Shown here piece after piece: positions 33,456 to 43,700 of a stretch of 46,142 nt of DNA. This DNA is from an uncultured Bacteroidales bacterium (lineage in GTDB: Bacteria > Bacteroidota > Bacteroidia > Bacteroidales > WCHB1-69): positions 1 to 46,142 of the forward strand of contig ONAB01000028.1 in assembly GCA_900315705.1 (NCBI GenBank), given 5' to 3'. The translations under genes and the position numbers were made by a program. The notes below the pieces were generated by a model, which had not been told where the DNA came from, made no database searches, and saw nothing but the letters and a program-made list of their open reading frames with translations. Each line of letters begins with the position of its first letter. Within the stretch, counting starts at the first letter, position 1.

Positions 33456-35102
33456 ATGAAAAAAATCATTCTTCTCATCACCTTTGCATTTGTCGCCACA
33501 TTCATCGCGAATGCTCAGAGAGACATTGTTGGCACGCCCTACACTTTCAATCACAATGACATATCATTGGCTGTGGACCGCATTGACCTGCCTGCATTTG
33601 ACAAGGAAGAGTTGATGGCCGAGGACGCCATCAGGGCCAAGGAGGGTGCTCCTATGCGTATTGGTGCGATGCACCACGTCAGCTACAATTTCAACAACAG
33701 CGGCCGCAAGGACATCCTGCCCGACGGTTCCACCCTTTGGCGCTTGACGCTCCATTCCCCGGATGCTGTGGCGATGGCCGTGTTCTTCTCCACGTTCAAC
33801 ATTCCCGAAGGCGCCACAATGCACATCTACAGCGGTGACCGCAAACAACTGACCGGCACCTATACCGTGAAGGATGTGGAGTCCAATGGTGTAATGCCTT
33901 CCGAGTTCATCGGTGGCGACGAGGTGACGATTGAGTATCACGAGCCCGCAGACGTCCCTTTCCACGGTGTGATTGAGATTGACCGCGTGAGCCATATTTA
34001 CCGTACAGTTTTAGACATACCCGGTTACACGAAAGGTAACGTGGACGAAGCTGAAGACTGTCACTACCACGCTTCCTGTCCGGAAGGCGCTTCCTGGCAC
34101 GACCAGATCAACTCTGTGGTGAGAATCACCATTTCCGGCACTTCCGGCACCTATTTCTGCTCCGGCGCCCTCATCAACAACGTGCGTATGGACAAGACCC
34201 CGTATGTGTTGTCCGCCAACCACTGCCTCGACGGTGCTTCCTCCACTTTCCGTTTCGACTTTTTCTACCAGTTCCTGCATTGCGACGGTTCAGGGCTCTC
34301 CCCTGCCAAATATGTGCAAGGCGGTGAAATCAAGGCTATGATCAGTTATAATTCGAGCACAGGCACCAGCACAAGTTCCGACTTCCTGTTGCTTCTCATC
34401 ACCAAGGACCTGTCCACCAGACCTTGGTCCGACAGCCTTTATTTCGCTGGTTGGGACGCCGGTGGCTCCTCCTCCGTGGGTCTGGCCATCCACCACCCTG
34501 CCGGTGCCCGCAAGCGTTTCAGCTTCCCGCGCCAAGTGTTCTCCTACGGCAACAAATACTGGGGTGTCAACTGGTACACCAACCCCAACCGCGGATGCAC
34601 AGAACAGGGTTCTTCCGGTTCCCCGCTCTTCAACGCCAACAAGCTCATCATCGGCGACCTCAGCTCCGGTTCCAGTTCCTGCGATAACCCCTCGGGTTCC
34701 GACTACTACGGCAAGCTTTCCTACTCTTGGACCAACAACAACAACTCCAATAACGCCCGTAAACTCAAGCCGTGGCTTGACCCGGACAACACTGGCACGC
34801 TTTCCTTGCCTGGTATGGATTTCCACGGTGTTGTCGGTGTGCGTGACAACAGCAGCCACATCCGCTATTTCAACGTCTCCCCCAACCCCTCCAACGGCAA
34901 CGTGACCGTCAAGGGCTCCTTCAGCGAAAACAACGGAATCTGCAATGTTTACAACGCTATGGGTATGCTTGTCCATTCTGAAGACATCTCCCTCGCCCCG
35001 ACCTTTAACCTCAACCTCAGCCACCTCAACCACGGCATCTACTTCGTCGAGATCAATGACGGCGGACAGGTGTACCGTTCCAAGGTGGTCATCGCCCAAT
35101 AG
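33456..35102 (+). CDS. Secreted trypsin-like serine protease with T9SS signal
   Basis: A 548-residue exported protease. Signal peptide MKKIILLITFAFVATFIANA, then QRD. A ~180-residue N-terminal beta-rich region (propeptide or accessory) precedes the chymotrypsin-fold domain. The triad appears complete: His256 in SANHCLDG, Asp309 in SSDFLLL and Ser387 in CTEQGSSGSPLF. The overall form resembles lysyl-endopeptidase-like secreted proteases of this phylum. A T9SS type A sorting domain closes the protein ('YFNVSPNPSNGNVTVKG' ... NHGIYFVEIND). It would be released or displayed on the surface. The WbqC gene starts 23 bp downstream. Confidence 0.9.
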   Translation: MKKIILLITFAFVATFIANAQRDIVGTPYTFNHNDISLAVDRIDLPAFDKEELMAEDAIRAKEGAPMRIGAMHHVSYNFNNSGRKDILPDGSTLWRLTLHSPDAVAMAVFFSTFNIPEGATMHIYSGDRKQLTGTYTVKDVESNGVMPSEFIGGDEVTIEYHEPADVPFHGVIEIDRVSHIYRTVLDIPGYTKGNVDEAEDCHYHASCPEGASWHDQINSVVRITISGTSGTYFCSGALINNVRMDKTPYVLSANHCLDGASSTFRFDFFYQFLHCDGSGLSPAKYVQGGEIKAMISYNSSTGTSTSSDFLLLLITKDLSTRPWSDSLYFAGWDAGGSSSVGLAIHHPAGARKRFSFPRQVFSYGNKYWGVNWYTNPNRGCTEQGSSGSPLFNANKLIIGDLSSGSSSCDNPSGSDYYGKLSYSWTNNNNSNNARKLKPWLDPDNTGTLSLPGMDFHGVVGVRDNSSHIRYFNVSPNPSNGNVTVKGSFSENNGICNVYNAMGMLVHSEDISLAPTFNLNLSHLNHGIYFVEINDGGQVYRSKVVIAQ

Positions 35103-35125
35103 GGGTCCACTTTTCATAGGCCGCT

Positions 35126-35767
35126 ATGACTCCGCTACTGTCCACGAGCTTCCTGCCCCCCGTTGAGTACTTTGCCTTCTTGACGCAGCAGGAGGTGCAG
35201 GTGGAGAGTTGCGAGCACTACCAGAAGCAGAGTTTCCGCACGCGCTGCGCCATCTTCACCGCCAACGGGCGGGAGACCTTGTCGCTGCCCGTCGTGCACT
35301 GCCCCGACAAGGAGTCCATTCTCCAGACACGCATCGACTACAGCACGCCCTGGCAGCGCACCCTTTGGCGCGCCATCGAGTCAGCCTACGGCGGAAGCCC
35401 CTTCTTTCTCTACTACCGGGACGCCATCCAGCCCTTCTTTGAAAAGCGGTACGAGCTGTTATTCGACTACAACCTTCAGATTATCAAAACCATCCTTCGC
35501 GCACTCCGCCTGCCCACCGTCATCACAACGACCGATGATTTCCAGCCAATGGCGGAGAACGACTTGCGCGAGCTGATACATCCGCGCCGGCAATCGAAAG
35601 CCGACTACCCTCTCCGTCTCACAGAGCCCTACTACCAGGTGTTCGCCCATAAGTTCTGCTTTGTGCCCAACCTCTCCGTCATCGACCTGCTTTTCAACCT
35701 CGGTCCCGAGGCCGGTCCATACCTGCAACGCCTCCGCACCCGCTTCCAACACGAAATGAATCTATAG
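35126..35767 (+). CDS. WbqC-family protein
   Basis: A 213-residue protein of the WbqC type. Features are the N-terminal 'LSTSFLPPVEYFAFLTQQEV' followed by EHYQKQSFRTRCAIFTANGR (the family usually reads 'Y.KQ..RNR..I...NG'), then PVVHCPDKESI, 'ALRLPTVITTTDDFQ' and the C-terminal 'NLSVIDLLFNLGPEA'. The family occurs in surface-polysaccharide loci and near protein-export genes. The biochemical role is not settled. It ends 2 bp before the GT39-like gene. Confidence 0.88.
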   Translation: MTPLLSTSFLPPVEYFAFLTQQEVQVESCEHYQKQSFRTRCAIFTANGRETLSLPVVHCPDKESILQTRIDYSTPWQRTLWRAIESAYGGSPFFLYYRDAIQPFFEKRYELLFDYNLQIIKTILRALRLPTVITTTDDFQPMAENDLRELIHPRRQSKADYPLRLTEPYYQVFAHKFCFVPNLSVIDLLFNLGPEAGPYLQRLRTRFQHEMNL

Positions 35768-35769
35768 CA

Positions 35770-37638
35770 ATGTCAGAAGAAAAACTCAGTTTCGGGGATA
35801 AGATATACCTCCTTTTCAAACAATTCCTCAACCGAATCACCTATTCGCAGAATCTGTTTGACGAGGATGTTTGGAAATTGCGTTTCTCCAAAAAACAAGA
35901 GCAACGGAAATACACCATCGAGAAGAGTCTTTTCAGCTTTTCCCTCAAGAGTTGGGACGACATTTTCAAATACCTGCTCGGCATCTCCTTGCTGGTGATG
36001 CTGGTGTTTATGGTGCTGCTGAGCCGCAACGTCGGCATTTCCGAACGGGAGATAGAGCAGAACGCCTATTCGGAGCTGGTGTACAACTATTTCCACCACA
36101 ATGTGGATGCCAAGACTTTCCACGCGCACCCGTATGCCTCCACCCAGGCCCAGTACATTGACCTGGTGCTGTACAACATCGGCAAAATCCTTCACGTGGA
36201 AGATGTTTTCGTGATGAAGCATCTGGTCAGTGCCATTTTCGGATGGCTGCTGATTGTATATCTCTCCATCCTCATCCTGAGGGCTTTCAACTGGCGGGCG
36301 GCGTTCTTCACAGCCTTCTTCCTGTTCATCTCGCCCCGTTTCACCGGCTACTCGGTGAGCAACGTCGTGGATGTCACCTTCGCCTTCGGGTTCGTGTTCA
36401 CCATCACGCAGATCTACTACTTCTGCCGGGAGCTGCCGGTCATCCGCATCTTCCGACTGGTAAAGATAGTGCTTGGCACGCTGCTGGCCGTTTCCACCTT
36501 CAACGCCGGCTTCATACTTGTCCACTTCTTCACCATCTTCGTGTTGCTCAACTTCTTGTTGTACAACCCCCTCAAAAAGATGTTCACCAAAGAGTACCTG
36601 AAACCGTTGGGCATCCTGTGTCTGATGATAGTGGCTTATACTGTGGTGATCTACATCATACACGCGGTGGGCACCTTCTTCCTGGCCAAGTCGGTCATAG
36701 CCCCCAGCCAGGCCTTCAGTCTGCTAACCATCAACTACCCGTGCGCGCAGAACCAGCTGTTCGAGGGGCATCTCATCGGCCCTGACAACCATCCCACTCA
36801 CTATTTTGTCAAGTACCTTTTCATCACCATACCCACCGTGGTGCTCATCGGGTTCCTGCTGTTCTTTGTCTTCTTAAAGACAGCCGTAAAATCGCTGAAG
36901 CCCTACTCCACCTTCATTTTCCTTTACACTTTCCTGTATTGTGTGTTCAAGGTGCGGCTGCATTACCTGAACCCTGACACGATGTGGGCTATCTATTATT
37001 GCGTGTACCCGTTGTTTATGCTGATTGCGGCCAGCGGATACGAATGCACCCTGGAGAGTATCAACGACAAATACACCAACGTCGTGGTGGTGGGTCTGGT
37101 CGCGCTGCTGTCGTTTATGCCCATACGGCATATCGTCTTCAACCAGCCGCTCACCTCGGTCTATTTCAACGAGATATCAGGCGGCATCCACAATGCGTAC
37201 AGCAAATACGCCTTGGACGTCACCGACGACGCCAACAAGCAGGCCTGCCAATGGGTATCCGACTACATCCATCGGAACGAGGTGGGGCGGCACGCCGATG
37301 GCGACCGGTTCATTGTGGGCACGAACGGCAACGACGCCTGCCCGCTGTTTTTCGAGCGCGACACCAACATCGTGCTGGTCCAGAAGCCCTATAGCAAGAG
37401 TGACACGACGTGGGACTACTACATTGCCTTTTGCCACGACCTGCCGGCCGCACAGCTCCGCAACGGCACTTGGCCCGCCGACTCGACCATCCACCGGATC
37501 TCCATCGAGACAAAACCCATCGTGGCCGTCTATCGCAACGACTACCGTCATCGCCTGCATCTGCTCAACGACAGCATCGCCGCCATCGAGTTGCAGCGCC
37601 TCGACAGCATCGCCGCCGCCAGCCTTTCAGCCGAATAG
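35770..37638 (+). CDS. GT39/ArnT-like membrane glycosyltransferase (putative)
   Basis: The 622-residue protein has roughly 11 membrane helices between about residues 65 and 450, then a ~150-residue soluble C-terminal domain. The first extracytoplasmic loop contains acidic residues ('ISEREIEQNAYSELVYNYFH'), the position where GT39/PMT-type enzymes carry their catalytic acid. The helix pattern 'ILILRAFNWRAAFFTAFFLF', 'ISPRFTGYSVSNVVDVTFAF' fits the GT-C fold. It would transfer a sugar from a polyprenyl-phosphate donor to a protein or glycan outside the inner membrane. The acceptor is unknown. Coupling to WbqC supports a glycan role. Confidence 0.65.
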   Translation: MSEEKLSFGDKIYLLFKQFLNRITYSQNLFDEDVWKLRFSKKQEQRKYTIEKSLFSFSLKSWDDIFKYLLGISLLVMLVFMVLLSRNVGISEREIEQNAYSELVYNYFHHNVDAKTFHAHPYASTQAQYIDLVLYNIGKILHVEDVFVMKHLVSAIFGWLLIVYLSILILRAFNWRAAFFTAFFLFISPRFTGYSVSNVVDVTFAFGFVFTITQIYYFCRELPVIRIFRLVKIVLGTLLAVSTFNAGFILVHFFTIFVLLNFLLYNPLKKMFTKEYLKPLGILCLMIVAYTVVIYIIHAVGTFFLAKSVIAPSQAFSLLTINYPCAQNQLFEGHLIGPDNHPTHYFVKYLFITIPTVVLIGFLLFFVFLKTAVKSLKPYSTFIFLYTFLYCVFKVRLHYLNPDTMWAIYYCVYPLFMLIAASGYECTLESINDKYTNVVVVGLVALLSFMPIRHIVFNQPLTSVYFNEISGGIHNAYSKYALDVTDDANKQACQWVSDYIHRNEVGRHADGDRFIVGTNGNDACPLFFERDTNIVLVQKPYSKSDTTWDYYIAFCHDLPAAQLRNGTWPADSTIHRISIETKPIVAVYRNDYRHRLHLLNDSIAAIELQRLDSIAAASLSAE

Positions 37639-37658
37639 CAGAGGAGAAACCTAACAGA

Positions 37659-37674
37659 TATTTTTGTATTTTTG
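37659..37674 (+). promoter_or_regulatory. Tandem duplicated -7 elements upstream of DUF4290
   Basis: TATTTTTG occurs twice in immediate succession (37659-37666 and 37667-37674), 33-48 bp upstream of ATG 37707. Either copy could set the transcript start. Confidence 0.6.
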
Positions 37675-37706
37675 CACTCTTATTTTGATAATCATCATCA
37701 TTCACA

Positions 37707-38375
37707 ATGATAGAATATAATACCAAACGAAACAAACTCATCATCAGAGAATACGGTCGTAACGTCCAGAAGATGGTGGAGGACACCCTCGCCATTGAGG
37801 ACCGTGACCAGCGCACCGCCGCCGCCCGCGCCATCGTGCGCGTGATGGCCCAGCTCAACGACCCGACCGACAAGCCCACCGTCTCCACCCAGGAATCCAT
37901 CGACTATTGGCACAAGCTCTGGGACCATCTCTACATCATCTCCGACTACAAACTCGACATCGACAGTCCCTTCCCCAAGCCGGTGCCCGACACCAGCGAG
38001 AAGAAGGTGGTGAAACCTGACTACAACAAGCACCGCATCACCCTGCGCACCTACGGGCGCAATATGCAGAACGTCATCAAGGAGGTCTCCTCCTACCCTG
38101 AAAAAGAGCGGGAACGTATGGCCAAAGTGCTGGCCAATGACCTCAAGATGATGTACTTGAGTTACAACCGTGACTCCGTCAACGACGAGCTCATCAAACG
38201 GCAGTTGCACGAACTCTCCGAGGGCGCATTGACCGTGCCCGAGGACTTCTCCCTCTCCACTACCAAGGAGTTGTTGCATCTGGTCAACAGCAACACCTCC
38301 TTCTACATCACGCCTGCCAAGCCCAAGAAGAAGAAAAAGAAAAAGAAGAAAAAGAAAAATCCTCCCACAGAATGA
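37707..38375 (+). CDS. DUF4290 protein with poly-lysine tail
   Basis: A 222-residue protein whose N-terminus 'MIEYNTKRNKLIIREYGRNV' is characteristic of DUF4290, a family largely confined to Bacteroidota. It contains two similar 'Y(N/G)...L..R.YGRN.Q' segments (~4-24 and ~126-145), suggesting an internal duplication. The C-terminus is extreme: PAKP, then 11 consecutive lysines, then NPPTE. The basic tail could contact nucleic acid or the ribosome, which is inference. The stop overlaps the next start as ATGA, so translation is coupled to the ABC transporter. The function is unknown. Confidence 0.85.
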   Translation: MIEYNTKRNKLIIREYGRNVQKMVEDTLAIEDRDQRTAAARAIVRVMAQLNDPTDKPTVSTQESIDYWHKLWDHLYIISDYKLDIDSPFPKPVPDTSEKKVVKPDYNKHRITLRTYGRNMQNVIKEVSSYPEKERERMAKVLANDLKMMYLSYNRDSVNDELIKRQLHELSEGALTVPEDFSLSTTKELLHLVNSNTSFYITPAKPKKKKKKKKKKKNPPTE

Positions 38376-39310
38376 ACATCATAGAAGTACAAGAGGTCAC
38401 CAAACGCTATGCCAACCATTTGGCATTGGACAAGGTCTCCCTCTCCGTCCGCGAGGGTGTTGTTTTCGGTTTGTTAGGCCCCAACGGTGCCGGCAAGACC
38501 ACCCTCATCCGCATTTTGAACCAAATCACCTACCCTGACTCGGGCGCCGTCTTTTTCAAAGGCCACCCGCTCCAGGCGGATGACGTGCTGCAAATAGGAT
38601 ACCTTCCGGAAGAGCGCGGGCTTTACAAAAAGATGAAAGCCGGCGAGCAGGCCCTCTATCTGGCCCGTCTCAAGGGCCTTGACCGCGACACGGCCTACAA
38701 GCGCCTGCGCGAGAAATTCCAGCAATACGGCATCCTCGACTGGTGGAATCGCCCCGTGGAGGAGCTCTCTAAGGGAATGCAGCAGAAACTGCAGTTCATC
38801 ACCACCATCCTGCACCAGCCCGCCTTCCTCATCCTCGACGAGCCCTTCAGCGGCTTCGACCCCATCAACACCAACCTTCTCAAGGAGGAAATCCTGCAAC
38901 TCAAGAAGGAGGGCACTACCATCATCCTCTCCACCCATAATATGGCTTCCGTAGAGGAGATTTGCGACGAAATCGCCCTCATCAACCAGTCACGGAAAAT
39001 CCTGGAAGGCAACCTCTTCGATGTCAAAAACCGGTTCAAGAAGAACATCTTCTCTTTGGAAATCCAGGAAGAGGACCCCGTTGTGGAGGCTATGCTCGGC
39101 GAGCAGTTCTCCGTTTTGGGGAAAGAACCGCTCCCCCACTCCGTGCAATACAGGATCCAGATTCCGGAAGGCAAACGTTCCAACGACCTGCTTTCCGCCG
39201 TTATGCAGCATACCGACATCCTCTCCTTCAGCGAGATACTCCCCACGATGAATGAGATTTTCATTGAACAAGTAGAAAACTTCAACAAAGCGCACCACGA
39301 TGAAAAATAA
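38372..39310 (+). CDS. ABC transporter ATP-binding protein (NatA-like)
   Basis: The 312-residue ATPase has Walker A GPNGAGKT (36-43), Q-loop NQITYPDSG region, signature LSKGMQQ (131-137), Walker B FLILDEPFSG (151-160) and H-switch STHNM. The C-terminal ~90 residues form a DUF4162-like extension ('FKKNIFSLEIQEEDPVVEAM'). It energises export together with the permease that follows. Its last 11 bp overlap the permease start, so the two subunits are made in coupled amounts. Confidence 0.93.
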   Translation: MNIIEVQEVTKRYANHLALDKVSLSVREGVVFGLLGPNGAGKTTLIRILNQITYPDSGAVFFKGHPLQADDVLQIGYLPEERGLYKKMKAGEQALYLARLKGLDRDTAYKRLREKFQQYGILDWWNRPVEELSKGMQQKLQFITTILHQPAFLILDEPFSGFDPINTNLLKEEILQLKKEGTTIILSTHNMASVEEICDEIALINQSRKILEGNLFDVKNRFKKNIFSLEIQEEDPVVEAMLGEQFSVLGKEPLPHSVQYRIQIPEGKRSNDLLSAVMQHTDILSFSEILPTMNEIFIEQVENFNKAHHDEK

Positions 39311-40619
39311 CAAGACCTTTCTCATCATCGCCCGCGAATACATCACCCGCGTGCGCAAAAAATCGTTCATCCTCATCACCATCCTGATGCCCATCCTGAT
39401 GGCGCTGCTGATTGCCCTGCCGGCCCTGCTGGTCATCAAGAGCGAACAATCACAACACACCCACGTGCTCGTGGTCGATGACACGGAAATCTTCATCAAC
39501 GGTTTCCAGCCCAACGACAACATCCAGTTCAGCTATGCCTCCGGCAACGTGGAAGCGCTCAAGCAGGACGCCTTCAACAACGAGAAATACGACTGCGTGT
39601 TCCATATCCTTGACAATTCCGTCGGGTTAAAATCGAACCTCTATTACCGGAAGCACATCCCCAGCCATCTCCAGTCCACACTGGAGAGCCAGATGAACGA
39701 CATCTTCTTTGACAAGATGCTGGTGGACTCATTGCACATACAGCCCGACCGTTTTGCCAAGCTGCAAGAACTGACCAAAGCGGACATCACCACTATACAG
39801 GTGGATGACAAGGGCAATGAAAAGGAGAATATCGCCGAGATCAACGAGATTGTCGGAATGTTCTGTGGCTTCTTCATCTATTTTGTCATCATCATTTTCG
39901 CCAGCCAAGTGCTGCGCGGGGTGCTGGAGGAGAAAAGCAACCGCATTGTCGAGGTGCTTATCTCGTCCGTCAAACCAATGCAATTGCTGGTGGGCAAGAT
40001 TGTGGGTATCGCCCTGGTGGGCATCACGCAATTTGTCATCTGGGTAGTGCTAACCTTCGGCATTGTCTCTGTAGTCGGTTTGTTTGCCAACACCGGGTCC
40101 ATTTCGCCCGAAATTACGGAGATGGTAGCCAATGGGGACGCTGCGGACGCCGCGGCCGGACTGAGCATCTTCAAGACTATCGGCGACCATTTCACGTTCT
40201 CGTTCACCACGTTGATTCTCAGTTTCTTCTTTTTCTTCATCGTGGGATATCTCATCTACGCCACCCTGTATGCGGCAACGGGCTCAGTGGTGGACAACGA
40301 GAGCGACTCGCAGCAATACACGATGCCTGTGACCATTCCGCTCCTTTTGGCCATCATCCTCATCCCCACTATAGCCACGAACCCGTCGGGGCAGCTGGCG
40401 TTCTGGTTCTCGATGATACCGCTCACCTCGCCCATCACGATGTTGGTGCGCCTGCCGGCGGGCGTGCCCCTCTGGCAACTGCTCACCTCTATGGGCGTGG
40501 CGCTGCTCTTCCTGGTGTTCTGCATCTGGTTCGCCGCCAAAGTCTATCGTATGGGCATCCTGATGTATGGTAAGAAAAGCAGCTGGAAAGAGATTTTCCG
40601 CTGGTTGAGAAAAGCGTGA
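39300..40619 (+). CDS. ABC transporter permease (NatB/ABC-2 type)
   Basis: The 439-residue membrane protein has one N-terminal helix ('SFILITILMPILMALLIALP'), a ~140-residue extracytoplasmic domain, then five to six helices. The conserved ABC-2 segment 'SQVLRGVLEEKSNRIVEVLI' with SSVKPMQLLVGKIVGIALVG is plain, as is 'PLTSPITMLVRLPAG' near the end. This layout is typical of Na+ or small-molecule exporters of the NatAB group. The substrate cannot be read from sequence. Confidence 0.92.
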   Translation: MKNNKTFLIIAREYITRVRKKSFILITILMPILMALLIALPALLVIKSEQSQHTHVLVVDDTEIFINGFQPNDNIQFSYASGNVEALKQDAFNNEKYDCVFHILDNSVGLKSNLYYRKHIPSHLQSTLESQMNDIFFDKMLVDSLHIQPDRFAKLQELTKADITTIQVDDKGNEKENIAEINEIVGMFCGFFIYFVIIIFASQVLRGVLEEKSNRIVEVLISSVKPMQLLVGKIVGIALVGITQFVIWVVLTFGIVSVVGLFANTGSISPEITEMVANGDAADAAAGLSIFKTIGDHFTFSFTTLILSFFFFFIVGYLIYATLYAATGSVVDNESDSQQYTMPVTIPLLLAIILIPTIATNPSGQLAFWFSMIPLTSPITMLVRLPAGVPLWQLLTSMGVALLFLVFCIWFAAKVYRMGILMYGKKSSWKEIFRWLRKA

Positions 40620-40627
40620 TTTTTTAT

Positions 40628-40635
40628 TATTTTTG
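40628..40635 (+). promoter_or_regulatory. -7 element for the multi-cofactor oxidoreductase
   Basis: TATTTTTG begins 9 bp after the permease stop codon and 94 bp before ATG 40722. It suggests an independent transcript with a leader of nearly 90 bases. No known riboswitch fold was recognised in the leader. Confidence 0.55.
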
Positions 40636-40721
40636 TCCCCGCTTTTTCCAAAACCGACAAAAGCGCAAAAACCGGAATATTTTTACAACAACATAATCTA
40701 AATCAACCAAAACTTCCCACT

Positions 40722-43700
40722 ATGTATAAGATTCAGAGTCACCCGATCCTCTCCATCCCTACGGGCGATGAAGTGACCTTTGAATTTAAAGGCCAAATCG
40801 TAAAGGCGCAAAAGGGCTACACCATTGCCGCGGCGTTGCACCAAGCCGGTTTCCCCATCCACAGTCACAGTCTCACCGGACGCGAACGCAGTATGGACTG
40901 CGGCATCGGCAAGTGCGGTGCCTGCGAGATGCTCGTGGACGGTGAAGTGAAGCGCATCTGCATCACCAAAGTGGACGGTGTCCGCAAGGTGGAGGAGATT
41001 GCCCACAACCATCTGCCTGCCAGCACCCCGAACGCCACCAGCGACAAGGGCGTCAAAGTCTATAAGACCGAAGTCGCCATCATCGGCGCCGGTCCTGCCG
41101 GCCTCGCCTGCCGCGAACAACTCAACAAACTGAACATCCCCAACATCGTCATAGACAACAACGACCGCATCGGCGGCCAGTTCACGATGCAGACCCACCA
41201 GTTCTTCTTCTTCGAGAAAGAAAAGAAATACGGCGGTATGCGTGGTTTCGACATCGCCAAGACCCTCGCCGGCGACGACCACTCCGGCATCCTGCTCAAC
41301 AGCACCGTGTGGGACATCCTCGAGGGCAAGCGCGTGGCAGCCAAGAATATGGAGGACAACTCCCTCTTCTTTGTCGATGCCAACTACTTGGTGGTGGCCA
41401 CGGGTGCATTCCCGTTTATGCCCACCTTTGAGAACGACGACCTGCCCGGCGTCTATACCGCCGCCGTCGTCCAAAAGATGATGAACCTGCAGCACACGCT
41501 GCTCGGCAAGCGCATCCTCACCATCGGGGCCGGCAACATCGGCTACCTCACCTCCTACCAGGCAATGCAGGCCGGCGCGCAGGTGGTGGCCATCGTGGAG
41601 GCTATGGACCACGAGGGCGGATTCCCCGTGCAGGCCAACCGCGTGCGCCGTCTCGGCATCCCCATCCTCACGTCGCACACCCTCCTGCGGGCCATCCCCA
41701 ACGAGGACCACACTGGCGTAATTGGCGCCGTCATCGCCGAATGCAAGAACTTCCAGCCCGTGCCCGGCACGGAGCAGGTCATCAAGGATATTGACCTCAT
41801 TAATATATGCACCGGACTGAAGCCCGACAACCTGATTCTGGAAAAGGGCAAGGTCACCTTCGGGCTACACACCTACGGAGTGGGCGACGCCACCCGCGTG
41901 GGCGAGGGCACCTGTGCCGTGCTCCGCGGCAAACAGGCGGCTATGGAAATCGCCCAGGATCTCGGTGTCCGCTTCAACTACGACGACTACCTCGCCGTCA
42001 CCAAGGACTACGCCGACTCGCAACAGCACCCTGTGCGCGTGCTCGACAAGCCCAACCGTCCCGCCGGCGACCGTCTGCAAAAGCCCTTCGTGATGGCCGA
42101 CTGCCTCTACGGCTTCGCCTGCAACCCCTGCACCTTTGCCTGCCCGCAGGGCGCCATCACCAAATCAGCCACCAACTGCGTGCCACAAATCGACTACGAC
42201 AAGTGCATCGGCTGTATGAAGTGCGTGAACCACTGCCCAGGTCTGGCACTGTTTGGCTACAACCTGCCCAAGAACTGGCTCTTCCTGCCGTTTGAGTACG
42301 AGGCCGAGGAAAACGCCGAAGTCTATCTCGTGAACGACAACGGCCAGAAGGTGGGCGAAGGCATCATCGAGAAAATCACCAAGGGTGAAAACAAGACCAA
42401 CGTGGCCCGCGTGAAAGCCCTCAATGTGGAGGGCGAGGCTCTGATGGAGGTCACGGGCTTCATCCTGAAAGAGAGATACCCGAAAGCCCTGAACTGGGAG
42501 AAACTATCCGCCAAGGAAGAGGATCCCGCCTACGTCTGCCATTGCGACGACGTGAAAATCGAGACCATCCTGGCAGCCGTGAAGGGCAAGAAAATCATCT
42601 CCGTGGACGAGCTGAAGCACATCACGCGCATCGGTATGGGCCCGTGCCGCGGCAAGCGCTGCATCCCGCGTGTGAAGCAACTGCTGGCAGGCCACGGCGT
42701 GGAGGTCGTGGGCGACGCCACCCCGCGCGGACCTCTCTCCTCGCAACTCAACATCGGCGAGCTCTGCCCGAGCCAAAAGCCTGAGGAGTTTGTGACCAAC
42801 GTCAACGGCAATCCCACCCAAAAGGTGGAATGCGACGTGTTTGTGGCCGGTGGCGGCATCACGGGCAGCGGACTGTTCCGTTACTTCGCCGAGGCCGGCA
42901 AGAAGGTGGTGCTCTGCAATGCCGAACGCGGCTCCTCCTGGCGCTGCATCGGCGGCGGCCGTCCCAGCTTCTCCGTGCCGGAAATCGCCGACATCGCCGA
43001 GCACAACCGCGCCATCTTCGAGGAGATCCAGAAGGTGACCAACATCAACTACAAGCCCACCCGCTATGTGGGATTCGCCCACGACGAGGCCAACTACAAG
43101 GCCCTGGAGAAATCCCTCGAATGGAGCGACGGCTATATGGTTGACAAGAAGGACTTCCTCAAGGAGGTCTCCCCCTACTTCAACCCGAACCTGAACACCT
43201 ATCAGGCCGCCTGCATCACCAATGCGTGCTGGCAGGCCACGCCCGGCCCCACCATCAATTACATCCGCAACATCGCCATCGAACACGGCGGCGTGCTGCT
43301 GGAGGACACCCGCCTCCTGGAGGTGCGCAAGACCCCCAAGGGCTTTATGGCCCTGGTGAAGACCCACGACAAGCAGTATGTGGAGTACCATTGCGAGCAC
43401 TTCGTGAACGCCCTTGGACCGAGTGCCAACCAGTTTGCCGAGCAGCTGGGTATGCACCTCGGACTCTACCCCATCAAGCACCAGGCCTTCATCACGCACC
43501 GCCTGCCGATGCTGGGCAAGGACGGCGACTCGCTGGATATGCTCATCGACCGCCGCAAGTACAAAGGCTTCTCCGCCGTCTATGGACAGCAGTTCGCGGA
43601 GACCGGCCAGATTATCGGCTGCGCGTCGCCCGCGACCGAGCAGTTACAGGCCGGCAAGGAGCTGAAGTACAACACGCAGGACTTCCTGCAGGTGTGCGCC

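Noticed and set aside
40636-40721. Riboswitch in the leader of the large oxidoreductase
   Set aside because: The ~86-base leader is A/C-rich with no stable stem or recognised aptamer core.
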